Shown here: positions 1 through 8,048 of the stretch, one piece after another
How positions within the stretch are numbered: the first letter of the stretch is position 1
Layout of the letters: each line of letters starts with the position of its first letter
Origin: Psychrobacter sp.
GTDB taxonomy: Bacteria; Pseudomonadota; Gammaproteobacteria; Pseudomonadales; Moraxellaceae
Direction: 5' to 3'
Assembly (NCBI GenBank): GCA_020024075.1
Contig: JAHHUJ010000011.1
Coordinates: 1-18,857, forward strand
Length of the DNA stretch: 18,857 bases
The notes under the pieces: model-generated
The model's database searches: none
The model's input: only the letters and a program-made list of their open reading frames with translations
What the model was told of the DNA's origin: nothing
Translations under genes and position numbers: made by a program

Positions 1-5
1 CAAGC

Positions 6-42
6 AAAAAAAGAGCCCAGTTTCAAACTGAGCTCTTTTTTT
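6..42 (-). terminator. Rho-independent terminator after mltD (possibly bidirectional)
   Basis: Arms 6-23 and 25-42 are complementary with one mismatch (C17 against A31). The GC-containing core is GAGC/GCTC with CAGTTT/AAACTG above it, flanked by A7 on one side and T7 on the other. On the minus strand the hairpin is followed by a run of T, as expected for a terminator about 100 bases past the mltD stop. The A/T symmetry means that it could also stop transcription entering from the left on the plus strand. Confidence 0.85.
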
Positions 43-79
43 ATGGACAAAGCAAAGCTAAGGTTTAATGACTGACAAG

Positions 80-117
80 CTTAATATCTTAACCGTTACT
101 TAATACCTTAACTGTTA
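80..117. repeat. 19-base tandem duplication just after mltD
   Basis: Bases 80-98 (CTTAATATCTTAACCGTTA) and 99-117 (CTTAATACCTTAACTGTTA) are adjacent copies with two mismatches. The array lies 20 bases beyond the mltD stop codon and before the terminator, so it would be in the mltD 3' untranslated RNA. It resembles a recent slippage-type duplication; no function is evident. Confidence 0.85.
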
Positions 118-137
118 ATAGCAGCTTATTGCCTCTG

Positions 138-3100
138 TTATTGAACTGGCACTTTTAGGGTCTGACCCAGCTGCAACATAGCACTACTACTAATTCCATT
201 CATCTCTGCCAATTTCTCTGGGCTGATACCATATTTCTTAGCTAAGCCAATTAAGCTATCACCAGATTTCACCTTATAGTTGGTGGTAGTGGCAGGGATA
301 GTGATTTTTTGACCGACCTGCAGCTGAGCATTGCTCTTCAAGCCATTAACGCTGGCTAGTTGACTGACACTTATACCGTATTGATTGGCCAAGCGAGTCA
401 ATGAATCACCAGATTTGACGGTATAATTACCACTAGTCGTTACAGCTGCTGAGCTTGAGACCGATGAAGATGTTCCCGAAGAGGAGCTACCAGTACTAGC
501 TTTACTACTCGGAACTTTCAAAGTTTGACCAACGAATAATCCTGCTGTCGGACTGATGTTATTTGCCGCAGCCAACTCTGCCGTAGATACGCCATACTCA
601 CGGGCTAAGTTAATTAAACCATCTCCTGCTTTTACTTTATATGTGCCAGTATAACTCGCTTTTGAGCTTGAAGAACTGCTCGAGGTGCGAGTATTTTTTG
701 AAGAAGAGCTCGTAGCCGCTGAGTCACTACCTGGGATGGTAATAACCTGACCAATCAATAAGTTTGAGGTTACACTGAGGTTGTTGGCCTTAGCAAGATC
801 AGCTACAGATAGATTGTACTGACTGGCTAAATTGGTTAACGAATCCCCTGGCTGAACCTTATACTTGATGGTCTGATTATTTAAGCTACGAGCCACTTGA
901 TCCTTACTGGCAGGCAACTTAATGCGCTGACCTCGCTGCAGTTGAGTGGTCGCTGAGAAGTTATTAATCTCAGCAATTTGAGTATGAGGAACCCCAATTC
1001 TATTGGCAATTCCAATTAGTGTCTCACCTGATTTTACGGTATAGCGAGTGGTTTCACCGGTATAGCTGCTTGCAGAGCCGCTCTTATTGCTACTTGATGA
1101 GTTAGAGCTGCTGCTTGAGCTGGCTGACCCTGCAGGTACTGTTAAACGCTGCCCTACCAATAACTGCTCATCTGGGCTCATGTCATTCATTGCCGCCAAC
1201 GTGGTCACTGGGATATTAAAGCGTGAGGCAATCCCTATTAGGCCCTCTCCTCGTTGTACTGTATAAGATTGAGTCTTACCACTATAAGCTGATGACGAGC
1301 TGCTAGCTGCACTGGTTTTTACCATACCTGGTATTAACCATAGCTTTTGACCTGCACGCAACTGAGCATTGGTGGGCAAATTATTATAACTTGCCAAACG
1401 CGAAACACTTAGGCCCACACGATTTGCAGTACCGATTAAAGTATCCCCTGGACGTACGATATAGGTATTCGGTTTAGCTTCAGCTTGACTGGCATCGGGT
1501 TTAGCCACAGCAGTATCTAGTGGTTTAATGGGTTTTGCATTATAAAGATATAAGCTGGTGCCTGCCAATAAGGTAGAGTTTGGATTAATTTGGTTCCAAT
1601 CTGCAATATCACGCCAGTTCAAGCCTGCACGTGAGGCAATATTAACCAAGGTATCACCACGCTGTACGGTATAGGTACTGCGAGTTCCGCTTGGTTTCGG
1701 AGGAGTAGTTTTCTGCTGTGAAGAGTCAGGACTATCAAAGCTGATTTTTTTCTCTTCACCTCGCGCCTCTAAGATAGACTGCTGGGTTTGGATGGCTTCA
1801 AGTTTAATATTGCCATCAACTGGGCTGACTACCTCTCCCACTTCTGGAGACTGCTGACGGATCTGATCTGAAATAAAGCTTTTTTCTTCTGCTGATAAAG
1901 GAGGTTCTTGAACGATAGTAACGTTCTTGGTTAACTGGGCAGAAGTGGTTGGTAACGTATTTGACGCAGCAAGCTCAGATTCAATTCTTTTTTTCTCATT
2001 GGCACTAATAGGAGGCTCACTTATAGTTACCCCTGGTGAGAATGAAGGCGTTGGTGCAATATAGCTGCTGTTTTGTTGTGGAGCACGTGCCTTACTCGCA
2101 AATTCTGCTAAACCCTCAGATGACTTTGAAAGCACCTGATATTGCGAATCAGGAATACTATAAGGTGAGCTACTGCTGCTATTGCTAGCTAATATGGAGC
2201 TTCCACCACCATTTAGATTACTTAGCTTAGCATCTACCACCACGTTAACTTGGTTAGGAATAATGACACGGTTTGGCCCTGCTCTATCAACTCGGCCACT
2301 GCTCAAAGAAGGGTTTAGCGCTTTTAGCTCATCATAACTCACCCCAGTTAACTGTGACACCTCCATTAAGCTTACGCCATAATTAACTGGCACACTTCTG
2401 AAATGCTGACGGTTAGCAATGGCGGGTAAATAAATACTGTATTGATTGGTGTCTTTTACAATTTGTGCCACGGCCATGAATCTAGGTACGTAGTGCATGG
2501 TCTCAGTAGGCAATGACAACGACCAGTAATCAGTAGGCAGGCCTCTGGCACGGTTGGCATCAATGGCTCTTTGAATCCTACCTGGACCTGCGTTATAAGC
2601 CGCTAAAGCCAGCTCCCAACTGCCAAACTGGTTGTGTAGTGACGTTAAGAAGTCATAAGCTGCACGCGTCGATTCAATAACGTCGCGGCGACCATCATAA
2701 GTTGGGGTCTGAGTTAGACCATAGATACGACCCGTACTCGGAATGAACTGCCATAAGCCAGCAGCCGCTGCATTACTAGTACCTGTTGGGTCGTAAGAGC
2801 TTTCAATGACAGGCAATAAAGCCAGCTCTGTTGGGATATTGCGACGTTCAGCTTCGCGAACAGTGTGATACAAGTAACGACTCGCACGTGCGGTTAGACG
2901 GTTGATATATTCTTGACGGCTAATAAACCAGTTTTTCTGAGCATCAATTCTTTGCTGCTGACCATAACCATAATTATGGCTCATGCGAAATCCAGCACGC
3001 ATCCTATCCCATAAGTTACCATACTGCTGAATAGCCAGCTTATCGTCTTCCACCATTTTCATATCGGTGGCTTCTAGCAAATTCTCTAACTCTGCTAAGC

Positions 3101-3299
3101 TTTCATCATCTAATAAAGAGGTACTGTATCCAGTAGCAGGAACATTAGATACCGCTTCATTTTGTGCAACGGGGACACGAGCCACCTGTTGTGTACCTTG
3201 TACTGGTGCTGTGCTGTTACAGCCAGCTAAAATAACTGAGCCAATAGCAATAACTAAAGGTAACTTACAAAATTGAATAGTGGTATTTCTAAAGTTCAT
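138..3299 (-). CDS. mltD: Membrane-bound lytic murein transglycosylase D, lipoprotein with eight LysM repeats
   Basis: Cleaves peptidoglycan glycan strands between MurNAc and GlcNAc, forming 1,6-anhydro-MurNAc, in the periplasm. Residues 1-27 form a lipoprotein signal with lipobox L-A-G-C27; Asn at +2 predicts the outer membrane. The transglycosylase domain (about 110-280) holds the catalytic-Glu motif VIESSYDP (E166), GLWQFIPSTG (181-190) and AAYNAGPGRI (233-242), typical of family 1D. A divergent LysM-like segment is at 302-348. Eight canonical LysM repeats follow at about 542-586, 612-656, 678-722, 752-796, 812-856, 886-930, 958-1002 and 1007-1051, joined by serine-rich linkers. E. coli MltD has about 452 residues and only a few LysM repeats, so this protein is more than twice as long, by repeat expansion. 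The function is secure; the long form is probably a Moraxellaceae trait (inference). The ATG has only a weak upstream ribosome site. Confidence 0.95.
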   Translation of the reverse strand: MNFRNTTIQFCKLPLVIAIGSVILAGCNSTAPVQGTQQVARVPVAQNEAVSNVPATGYSTSLLDDESLAELENLLEATDMKMVEDDKLAIQQYGNLWDRMRAGFRMSHNYGYGQQQRIDAQKNWFISRQEYINRLTARASRYLYHTVREAERRNIPTELALLPVIESSYDPTGTSNAAAAGLWQFIPSTGRIYGLTQTPTYDGRRDVIESTRAAYDFLTSLHNQFGSWELALAAYNAGPGRIQRAIDANRARGLPTDYWSLSLPTETMHYVPRFMAVAQIVKDTNQYSIYLPAIANRQHFRSVPVNYGVSLMEVSQLTGVSYDELKALNPSLSSGRVDRAGPNRVIIPNQVNVVVDAKLSNLNGGGSSILASNSSSSSPYSIPDSQYQVLSKSSEGLAEFASKARAPQQNSSYIAPTPSFSPGVTISEPPISANEKKRIESELAASNTLPTTSAQLTKNVTIVQEPPLSAEEKSFISDQIRQQSPEVGEVVSPVDGNIKLEAIQTQQSILEARGEEKKISFDSPDSSQQKTTPPKPSGTRSTYTVQRGDTLVNIASRAGLNWRDIADWNQINPNSTLLAGTSLYLYNAKPIKPLDTAVAKPDASQAEAKPNTYIVRPGDTLIGTANRVGLSVSRLASYNNLPTNAQLRAGQKLWLIPGMVKTSAASSSSSAYSGKTQSYTVQRGEGLIGIASRFNIPVTTLAAMNDMSPDEQLLVGQRLTVPAGSASSSSSSNSSSSNKSGSASSYTGETTRYTVKSGETLIGIANRIGVPHTQIAEINNFSATTQLQRGQRIKLPASKDQVARSLNNQTIKYKVQPGDSLTNLASQYNLSVADLAKANNLSVTSNLLIGQVITIPGSDSAATSSSSKNTRTSSSSSSSKASYTGTYKVKAGDGLINLAREYGVSTAELAAANNISPTAGLFVGQTLKVPSSKASTGSSSSGTSSSVSSSAAVTTSGNYTVKSGDSLTRLANQYGISVSQLASVNGLKSNAQLQVGQKITIPATTTNYKVKSGDSLIGLAKKYGISPEKLAEMNGISSSAMLQLGQTLKVPVQ

Positions 3300-3494
3300 G
3301 ACAATAACAACCCAGAGTAATAAGTGAATAAACAGTTTTATAATTAATAAAATAGACTTTCAGAGTAAATAAAAACAATGTCTTGCTGCAAAGTATAGTA
3401 GCTTTTAGATAGCAACGAGTATTACCAATAACTTTAACTAATGGGCAGCTTCTCAACGCTTGAGTATATCAGCATTTTCATCAATACAAAAAAC

Positions 3495-3525
3495 GAAAAA
3501 GTTTGTAAATATTACAAACTTTTTC
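3495..3525 (-). terminator. Hairpin terminator after the small secreted-protein gene
   Basis: A perfect 14-base inverted repeat (3495-3508 with 3512-3525) has a 3-base loop. On the minus strand it is followed by CGTTTTTTG. It lies about 20 bases past the stop codon at 3547. The stem is AT-rich with few GC pairs, and it could work in both directions. Confidence 0.7.
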
Positions 3526-3546
3526 AAAATGGATAATCAAGGTATC

Positions 3547-4032
3547 TTATTCAATAGTCACTTGTGACACTGCTCTTAAAAGTACAGCATTGTTATTGTC
3601 AGATTTCAATGTGGCTCGAGAAGTGGTTTTCATAGTGTGCTGCTCACCATCTTTTTCCCAAGTTTCTACCGTTTTGACATCAGCCTTGGCCTGCTGGCCA
3701 CTAATCACTATATTAGATATAGAGATATCATAACTATAGTTGCTAGATCTTGACCAACTATCTTGCAAAAGCTTTAAGTAAGCCGCTTTATCTAAGCTGG
3801 TAGTTTTACCACGGCGTGATAGTGAGATTAAAGCCTCATCTGCCACTAAACTTGACACCTTGCTGACACTTTTGCTGTTGGCTGCTTGCTTCATTTGAGT
3901 GGCATAATCTTGAACAGCAGCTTCATTGATTGCTGCTTGAGCAGACGTGGCAGCAAAGCTAACCGCAGCAATCATAGCTACTGGAGCCAAAGCACCAGCT
4001 AAAGACTTTCTAGAGCCAAATAAACTCTTCAT
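3547..4032 (-). CDS. Small secreted protein of unknown function, possibly NTF2/SnoaL-like
   Basis: I do not recognise this 161-residue protein as a named gene. Residues 1-33 form a clear Sec signal peptide: a basic start (K2, R8, K9), an Ala-rich hydrophobic core and a cleavage motif A-Q-A at 31-33. The mature part of about 128 residues begins with a helix (EAAVQDYATQMKQAANS) and continues with alternating polar/hydrophobic strands containing TVETWEKDGEQHTM and LKSDNNNAVLLRAVSQV. This helix-then-sheet pattern suits a periplasmic NTF2-like (SnoaL/DUF4440-type) fold, but that is inference. The ATG is preceded by a good ribosome site, AAGGAA at 4039-4044. It is flanked by the CNNM gene upstream and the cell-wall hydrolase mltD downstream, with a terminator between it and mltD, so it is probably its own unit. 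Confidence 0.8.
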   Translation of the reverse strand: MKSLFGSRKSLAGALAPVAMIAAVSFAATSAQAAINEAAVQDYATQMKQAANSKSVSKVSSLVADEALISLSRRGKTTSLDKAAYLKLLQDSWSRSSNYSYDISISNIVISGQQAKADVKTVETWEKDGEQHTMKTTSRATLKSDNNNAVLLRAVSQVTIE

Positions 4033-4188
4033 CGTAACTTCCTTAATATAATATTCGTGAATTTAAGCTGAAGACTGTCGCTATAGTTGTTCTAAATGTC
4101 TTAGCCTATCTTATCTATACTACTATATTTAAAGTAGGCTTATCCTAGCTGATTATTAACGCCTTGTAATATTTAGTCACAAACTAAA

Positions 4189-4217
4189 ATGAGTTGCTTT
4201 ATCTTTACTCAACTCAT
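4189..4217 (-). terminator. Weak candidate terminator after the CNNM gene
   Basis: ATGAGTTG (4189-4196) can pair with CAACTCAT (4210-4217), with a 13-base loop. On the minus strand the hairpin is followed by TTTTAG. A second copy of the partner arm at 4225-4232, created by the adjacent tandem repeat, could compete. The stem is short, so this is only a possibility. Confidence 0.35.
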
Positions 4218-4230
4218 CTTTACTCAACTC
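4201..4230. repeat. 15-base perfect tandem duplication next to the CNNM stop codon
   Basis: ATCTTTACTCAACTC occurs twice in direct succession (4201-4215, 4216-4230) with no mismatch. It ends one base before the TGA stop (4232-4234 on the plus coordinates). The perfect identity suggests a recent duplication. Confidence 0.9.
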
Positions 4231-4231
4231 A

Positions 4232-5461
4232 TCATTGTTCATCATGATCATCATCATTTTCGACTGACATACCTAAGCGTGCTGAACGGCGCTGCATCAT
4301 TTGACGAGCTAAGGCCTGCATATCCTCTACTCTATCAACTTCATCGACAATCTCTAAACCAAGCAGCGTCTCTAACACATCTTCTAATGTTACTAAGCCC
4401 TTGACCTCGCCATACTCCCCTACCGTAATAGCAATATGAATACGGCTATTTAGCATTAAGTCTAGTAAATCAAACAACTTCATCTTAGAGAATACGAAGG
4501 TAATTTCACGCTTATAGCTCTCTAACGGCTTGTCCATGTGATTATTGGCTTTTGCCAATAAAATGTCTGATTTTAAAACAAAGCCAGTGACTTTATCCAA
4601 ATCTTCATCATAGATGGGCAAACGAGAAAACATCAGCTTAGGTCGGTTTGCCAATAGTTCAGCAACAGTGATCGACTGATCAAAGGCATGCATCACCGAT
4701 CTTGGCGTCATAATATCTTCCACCTTAATCGCCCCAAAGGCCAGAAGGTTTCTAATAATACGCGACTCTAAAGGATCTATTTGACCCGACTGCTCACCGA
4801 CACTGGCCAAGGCGGCAAATTCATTACGACTAAAAGTGTGAGCTTTTTTGCCTCGGGTTAGAAGCTTAGTAATCTTTTCAGATACCCAAATCAGCGGGTA
4901 TAAGAAAAATATAATGGCCTTAACAAAGTAGGCAACCGGTCCTGATATCTGTCTCCAATATACCGTACCGATAGTTTTAGGAATAATCTCCGAACCAATT
5001 AATATTAAAAGGGTCATGAATGCAGAAAATACACCAAACCACTCATTTCCGAAGACAATTGTAGCCTGAGCACCTGCCCCTAAAGAACCCACAGTATGCG
5101 CTACTGTGTTTAAGGTCAAAATAGCAGCGATAGACTGATCAATTTTATCTATCTTGACTTCTTTTAACATCGCCGATTTTTTTGGATTCTCTTCTGCTAT
5201 TGAGGCCACATAGGAAGGCGTCATAGTCAATAACGCAGCTTCAGATACCGAACAGATAAAAGAGACAGATACTGACAACACCACAAAGGTTATCAGCAAG
5301 GCAACGTGAACACCGTAAGCAGAGGTTTGGATGGCGGTATCAGCAGAACTACCACCAGCTGCATAAGCAACTAATGGTAGTGAAGCGATAAGAATCAATA
5401 GAATAGCAGGGTTACGGGTAAAGCGTGATAATGATCTAAATCGAGCTTTCAAGTCAAGCAC
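4232..5461 (-). CDS. CNNM (DUF21) membrane protein with paired CBS domains, putative divalent-metal transporter
   Basis: Members of the CNNM/CorC family are linked to magnesium or cobalt efflux in the inner membrane. Hydrophobic segments lie near residues 18-35, 52-75, 110-134, 145-161 and 176-194. The DUF21 block contains the conserved CSVSEAALL (70-78) and GSEIIPKTIG (156-165). A CBS pair spans about 245-375, with EDIMTPRS (248-255) and GEVKGLVTLEDVLE (351-364). The protein ends in an acidic tail (DDDHDE) and lacks the extra C-terminal CorC_HlyC domain of longer relatives. The start is uncertain: the first possible start is a GTG with a TAG directly before it and no good ribosome site, while a TTG at 5450-5452 has AGGTG six bases upstream. 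The gene lies 58 bases after ihfB and may be cotranscribed. The family is secure; the transported ion is unknown. Confidence 0.88.
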   Translation of the reverse strand: MLDLKARFRSLSRFTRNPAILLILIASLPLVAYAAGGSSADTAIQTSAYGVHVALLITFVVLSVSVSFICSVSEAALLTMTPSYVASIAEENPKKSAMLKEVKIDKIDQSIAAILTLNTVAHTVGSLGAGAQATIVFGNEWFGVFSAFMTLLILIGSEIIPKTIGTVYWRQISGPVAYFVKAIIFFLYPLIWVSEKITKLLTRGKKAHTFSRNEFAALASVGEQSGQIDPLESRIIRNLLAFGAIKVEDIMTPRSVMHAFDQSITVAELLANRPKLMFSRLPIYDEDLDKVTGFVLKSDILLAKANNHMDKPLESYKREITFVFSKMKLFDLLDLMLNSRIHIAITVGEYGEVKGLVTLEDVLETLLGLEIVDEVDRVEDMQALARQMMQRRSARLGMSVENDDDHDEQ

Positions 5462-5519
5462 CTAATGTAATTAACATATAAAAAATAAGAGTTACAGGAT
5501 ATCATTAAAGCTATTACGT

Positions 5520-5819
5520 TTACATCCATTTATCATTAACACCTTCACGTAATGCTTTTCCTGGTTTAAAATGAGGAATGGATTTTTGTGGCACCAAAAC
5601 CTTCTCTCCTGTCTTAGGATTACGGCCCTGACGAGCTTCACGATGATGTAAACAAAAAGTTCCAAACCCTCTAACTTCAATGCGATTGTTTTCAATTAGT
5701 TTTTCAGAAAGCAATTCAATAATCTCTCTAACTGCCTCATCGACATCTGTATCAGAGATGTAGTCGCAACGCGCAGAAACGTCCTGAATTAAATCTGATT
5801 TATTTATAACTTCTGTCAT
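5520..5819 (-). CDS. ihfB: Integration host factor subunit beta
   Basis: Forms a heterodimer with IHF-alpha that bends DNA sharply and shapes promoters, replication origins and recombination sites in the nucleoid. The 99-residue protein shows the HU/IHF fold: dimerisation helices at about 7-45, then RIEVRGFGTFCLHHREARQG and the DNA-arm signature GRNPKTGEKV (about 65-74), followed by IPHFKPGKALRE. RGFGTFCLHHR resembles the beta subunit (E. coli RGFGSFSLHYR). Its position directly after rpsA matches the E. coli cmk-rpsA-ihfB cluster and supports beta rather than HU or alpha. Two AAGG ribosome sites precede the ATG; the nearer one is only one or two bases away, so the one at 5829-5834 is the likely functional one. 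Confidence 0.96.
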   Translation of the reverse strand: MTEVINKSDLIQDVSARCDYISDTDVDEAVREIIELLSEKLIENNRIEVRGFGTFCLHHREARQGRNPKTGEKVLVPQKSIPHFKPGKALREGVNDKWM

Positions 5820-5847
5820 ATCCTTGTGACCTTAATTATTAGTTGAA

Positions 5848-5863
5848 ATATCTTTAAAGATAT
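5848..5863. repeat. 16-base perfect palindrome in the ihfB leader
   Basis: ATATCTTTAAAGATAT is fully self-complementary. It lies 29 bases before the ihfB start, between the phased direct repeats and the ribosome site. It could be an operator or an RNA hairpin near the ihfB translation start; AT content alone makes such palindromes somewhat likely. Confidence 0.6.
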
Positions 5864-5867
5864 AGTC

Positions 5868-5906
5868 CTTTAACACCCTTATAAGATTCTTTAACAACCT
5901 TATAAG
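5868..5906. repeat. Two 18-base direct repeats with 21-base period upstream of ihfB
   Basis: CTTTAACACCCTTATAAG (5868-5885) and CTTTAACAACCTTATAAG (5889-5906) differ at one base and start 21 bases apart, about two helical turns. Each ends in the palindrome CTTATAAG. Placing two near-identical boxes on the same DNA face is typical of regulator sites, but no known consensus is recognised and duplication by slippage is also possible. Confidence 0.75.
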
Positions 5907-6104
5907 CAAATACCATCATTCATATGATAATGGCTATTTTAGCGAACTACAAAATAGCACTGCAAAACCTAAGGCATACCTTCTACTTTGTAAATTAGCA
6001 CATCTTATAGCATATTGATATTAAATCATAAGTTACGGCATCTGTGGAACTATTATTTAAATTTATCAAAAAAAATCAAACCATTGACCATAAATACTAA
6101 CCAT

Positions 6105-6138
6105 AAAAAAGGGAGCACCCGAAGGTACTCCCTTTTTT
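6105..6138 (-). terminator. Strong terminator after rpsA
   Basis: GGGAG (6111-6115) pairs with CTCCC (6128-6132), and ACC (6117-6119) with GGT (6124-6126), around a CGAA tetraloop. A6 and T6 flank the stem, so the minus strand has a T run directly after the hairpin. It lies 34 bases past the rpsA stop and separates rpsA from ihfB. Confidence 0.93.
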
Positions 6139-6171
6139 AACAGCTTATAGCTATTAGTTATTTATCAAAGA

Positions 6172-7854
6172 TTAGTCTTCTTGCATTTGCTCTTTGATTA
6201 AGTCACCAATAGTTTTTGGCTGTGCTTCTGGAGCCGCTTGAGTGCTACCAAGCTCTTTGATAGCTTGACGCTCTTCCGCTTCATCTTTAGCTTTGATAGA
6301 TAAGCTGATACCACGTGATTTACGGTCAACGCTGATGATTTTCGCTTCAACAGTGTCACCTACGTTTAGATGTTTAGTAGCATCTTCAACTTTGTCACGT
6401 TGGATTTCAGAGGCACGTAAGTAACCTTCAACTTCGTCAGCTAATGTGATTACTGCACCTTTAGCGTCTACTTCTTTAACCGTACCAGTAACGATAGAAC
6501 CACGATCGTTAGCTACTAGGTACTCGTTGAATGGATCAGAGCTTAACTGCTTGATACCTAAGCTGATACGGTTAGCTTCAGCGTCAACTGATAGAACCAT
6601 AGCTTCAACAGTGTCGCCTTTGTTGTAGTTACGGATAGCTTCTTCGCCAGCTTCGTTCCAAGAGATATCAGATAGGTGAACTAGACCATCGATACCACCG
6701 TCAAGACCGATAAAGATACCGAAGTCAGTGATTGACTTGATAGTACCAGTTAGCTTATCGCCACGGTCATATTTCTTGTCGAACTCTTCCCATGGGTTTG
6801 GTAGAGTTTGCTTGATACCTAAGCTGATACGACGACGTTCTTCGTCGATATCTAGGATCATAACGTCAACTTCGTCACCAATCTGAACTACTTTAGATGG
6901 GTGAATGTTTTTGTTAGTGTGATCCATTTCTGAAACGTGTACTAGACCTTCGATACCGTCAGAAATCTCAGCGAAACAACCATAATCAGTTAGGTTAGTT
7001 ACACGAGCTTTAACAATGCTACCTACTGGGTAAGTACCGCTTACGTTATCCCAAGGATCTGTACCTAGTTGTTTTAGACCTAGGCTTACGCGGTTGCGCT
7101 CACGGTCAAACTTAAGTACTTTAACTTTAAGATCTTGACCCACTTCAACCACTTCTGATGGGTGCTTAATACGGCGCCATGCCATATCAGTAATGTGTAG
7201 TAGACCGTCAATACCACCTAGGTCAACGAATGCACCGTAGTCAGTTAAGTTTTTAACGATACCTTCAACTTCGATACCTTCTTCAAGCTTATTAAGTAGC
7301 TCTTCACGCTCAGCTGAGTTTTCAGCTTCCATAACCGCTTTACGGCTAACAACTACGTTGTTGCGTTTTTGGTCTAGTTTAATAATTTTGAATTCTAGTT
7401 CTTTGCCTTCAAGGTGCGTAGTGTCACGGATTGGACGAACATCAACTAATGAACCTGGTAAGAAAGCACGTACTGAACCAACATCAACAGTAAAACCACC
7501 TTTTACTTTGCTTGAGATGATACCTTTAACAATTTCATCGCCTTCAAATAGTTTCTCAAGCGCATTCCATGTCTCAACACGTTTTGCTTTTTCACGTGAC
7601 AGTAGGGTTTGACCCATACCGTTGTCAACAGCTTCAACAACAACATCAACGCTATCGCCCACTGCTACTTCAAGCTCGCCATTTTCGTCTAAGAACTCTT
7701 CACGAGCTACCACACCCTCAGACTTTAAACCAGTGTCAACTGTAATCCAATCGCTATCGATTGCTACAACAGCACCGCTGATAACTGAGCCACGCTCAAT
7801 ATCAAGACCCTGCTCTTCTAGACTCGCTTCAAATAGTTCAGCAAATGATTCCAT
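6172..7854 (-). CDS. rpsA: 30S ribosomal protein S1
   Basis: Binds mRNA leaders and helps the 30S subunit unfold and initiate on messages, especially those with weak ribosome sites. The 560 residues match the usual length (557 in E. coli). Six S1 (OB-fold) domains can be placed at about 21-87, 105-172, 193-261, 278-348, 365-435 and 452-521. Domains 3-6 show the repeated patterns [18 protein letters not shown] and [19 protein letters not shown], each ending in (R/N)RISLG-K-type strands. The N-terminal helix [12 protein letters not shown] is the ribosome (S2) anchoring segment of the family. The ATG is preceded by TAAGG with good spacing. The leader holds two hairpins listed separately. Neighbours cmk upstream and ihfB downstream are classical. 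Confidence 0.98.
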   Translation of the reverse strand: MESFAELFEASLEEQGLDIERGSVISGAVVAIDSDWITVDTGLKSEGVVAREEFLDENGELEVAVGDSVDVVVEAVDNGMGQTLLSREKAKRVETWNALEKLFEGDEIVKGIISSKVKGGFTVDVGSVRAFLPGSLVDVRPIRDTTHLEGKELEFKIIKLDQKRNNVVVSRKAVMEAENSAEREELLNKLEEGIEVEGIVKNLTDYGAFVDLGGIDGLLHITDMAWRRIKHPSEVVEVGQDLKVKVLKFDRERNRVSLGLKQLGTDPWDNVSGTYPVGSIVKARVTNLTDYGCFAEISDGIEGLVHVSEMDHTNKNIHPSKVVQIGDEVDVMILDIDEERRRISLGIKQTLPNPWEEFDKKYDRGDKLTGTIKSITDFGIFIGLDGGIDGLVHLSDISWNEAGEEAIRNYNKGDTVEAMVLSVDAEANRISLGIKQLSSDPFNEYLVANDRGSIVTGTVKEVDAKGAVITLADEVEGYLRASEIQRDKVEDATKHLNVGDTVEAKIISVDRKSRGISLSIKAKDEAEERQAIKELGSTQAAPEAQPKTIGDLIKEQMQED

Positions 7855-7873
7855 TATGATTACCTTAATATAG

Positions 7874-7898
7874 CCGTATCCTGTCCAGCACAGTACGG
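7874..7898 (-). promoter_or_regulatory. Proximal hairpin in the rpsA leader
   Basis: On the mRNA, CCGTA-CTGT pairs with ACAG-(GA bulge)-TACGG around a GCTGG loop, giving nine base pairs. Its 3' side ends seven or eight bases before the AAGG ribosome site of rpsA. In E. coli the rpsA start region is a series of hairpins used by S1 to repress its own mRNA (established knowledge); a similar role here is inferred from position only. Confidence 0.55.
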
Positions 7899-7906
7899 TT
7901 CAAGTT

Positions 7907-7953
7907 AATGAAGATAAAAGATTGACGCTGGTTTTGCTCTTATTATCTTCATT
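7907..7953 (-). promoter_or_regulatory. Distal hairpin in the rpsA leader
   Basis: AATGAAGATAA (7907-7917) and TTATCTTCATT (7943-7953) are perfectly complementary over 11 bases, with a 25-base loop. It lies eight bases beyond the proximal hairpin, so the two could be read as successive leader stems. The stem is AT-rich. Confidence 0.5.
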
Positions 7954-8048
7954 TGAAAAAACATTAAATTTGTTAGGGTAAAACCAAAACTAAACCACTC
8001 AAAAGATAAGTTTAAGTTTGGCAATCTGCCTGATTTGCTAACTTTAGC

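Larger units (their letters stand above)
5820..6171 (-). promoter_or_regulatory. rpsA-ihfB intergenic region: probable ihfB control region
   Basis: This 352-base gap holds the rpsA terminator at its right end, so ihfB should have its own promoter in the remaining part. It contains a phased direct repeat and a 16-base palindrome (listed separately). I see no small reading frame. Several AT-rich stretches could serve as a -10 box, but none has a convincing -35 partner, so no exact promoter is called. Confidence 0.5.

Noticed and set aside
3067..3276. Plus-strand reading frame opposite the mltD start
   Set aside because: Antisense to the signal peptide and N-terminal part of mltD, with no domain and no ribosome site.
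5492..5695. Second minus-strand frame overlapping ihfB
   Set aside because: It is an out-of-frame shadow of ihfB, whose own frame shows the full IHF fold.
7358..7873. Long plus-strand reading frames opposite the 5' half of rpsA
   Set aside because: They are rich in Ser/Thr and mirror the codon bias of rpsA on the other strand. They have no ribosome site or family features.
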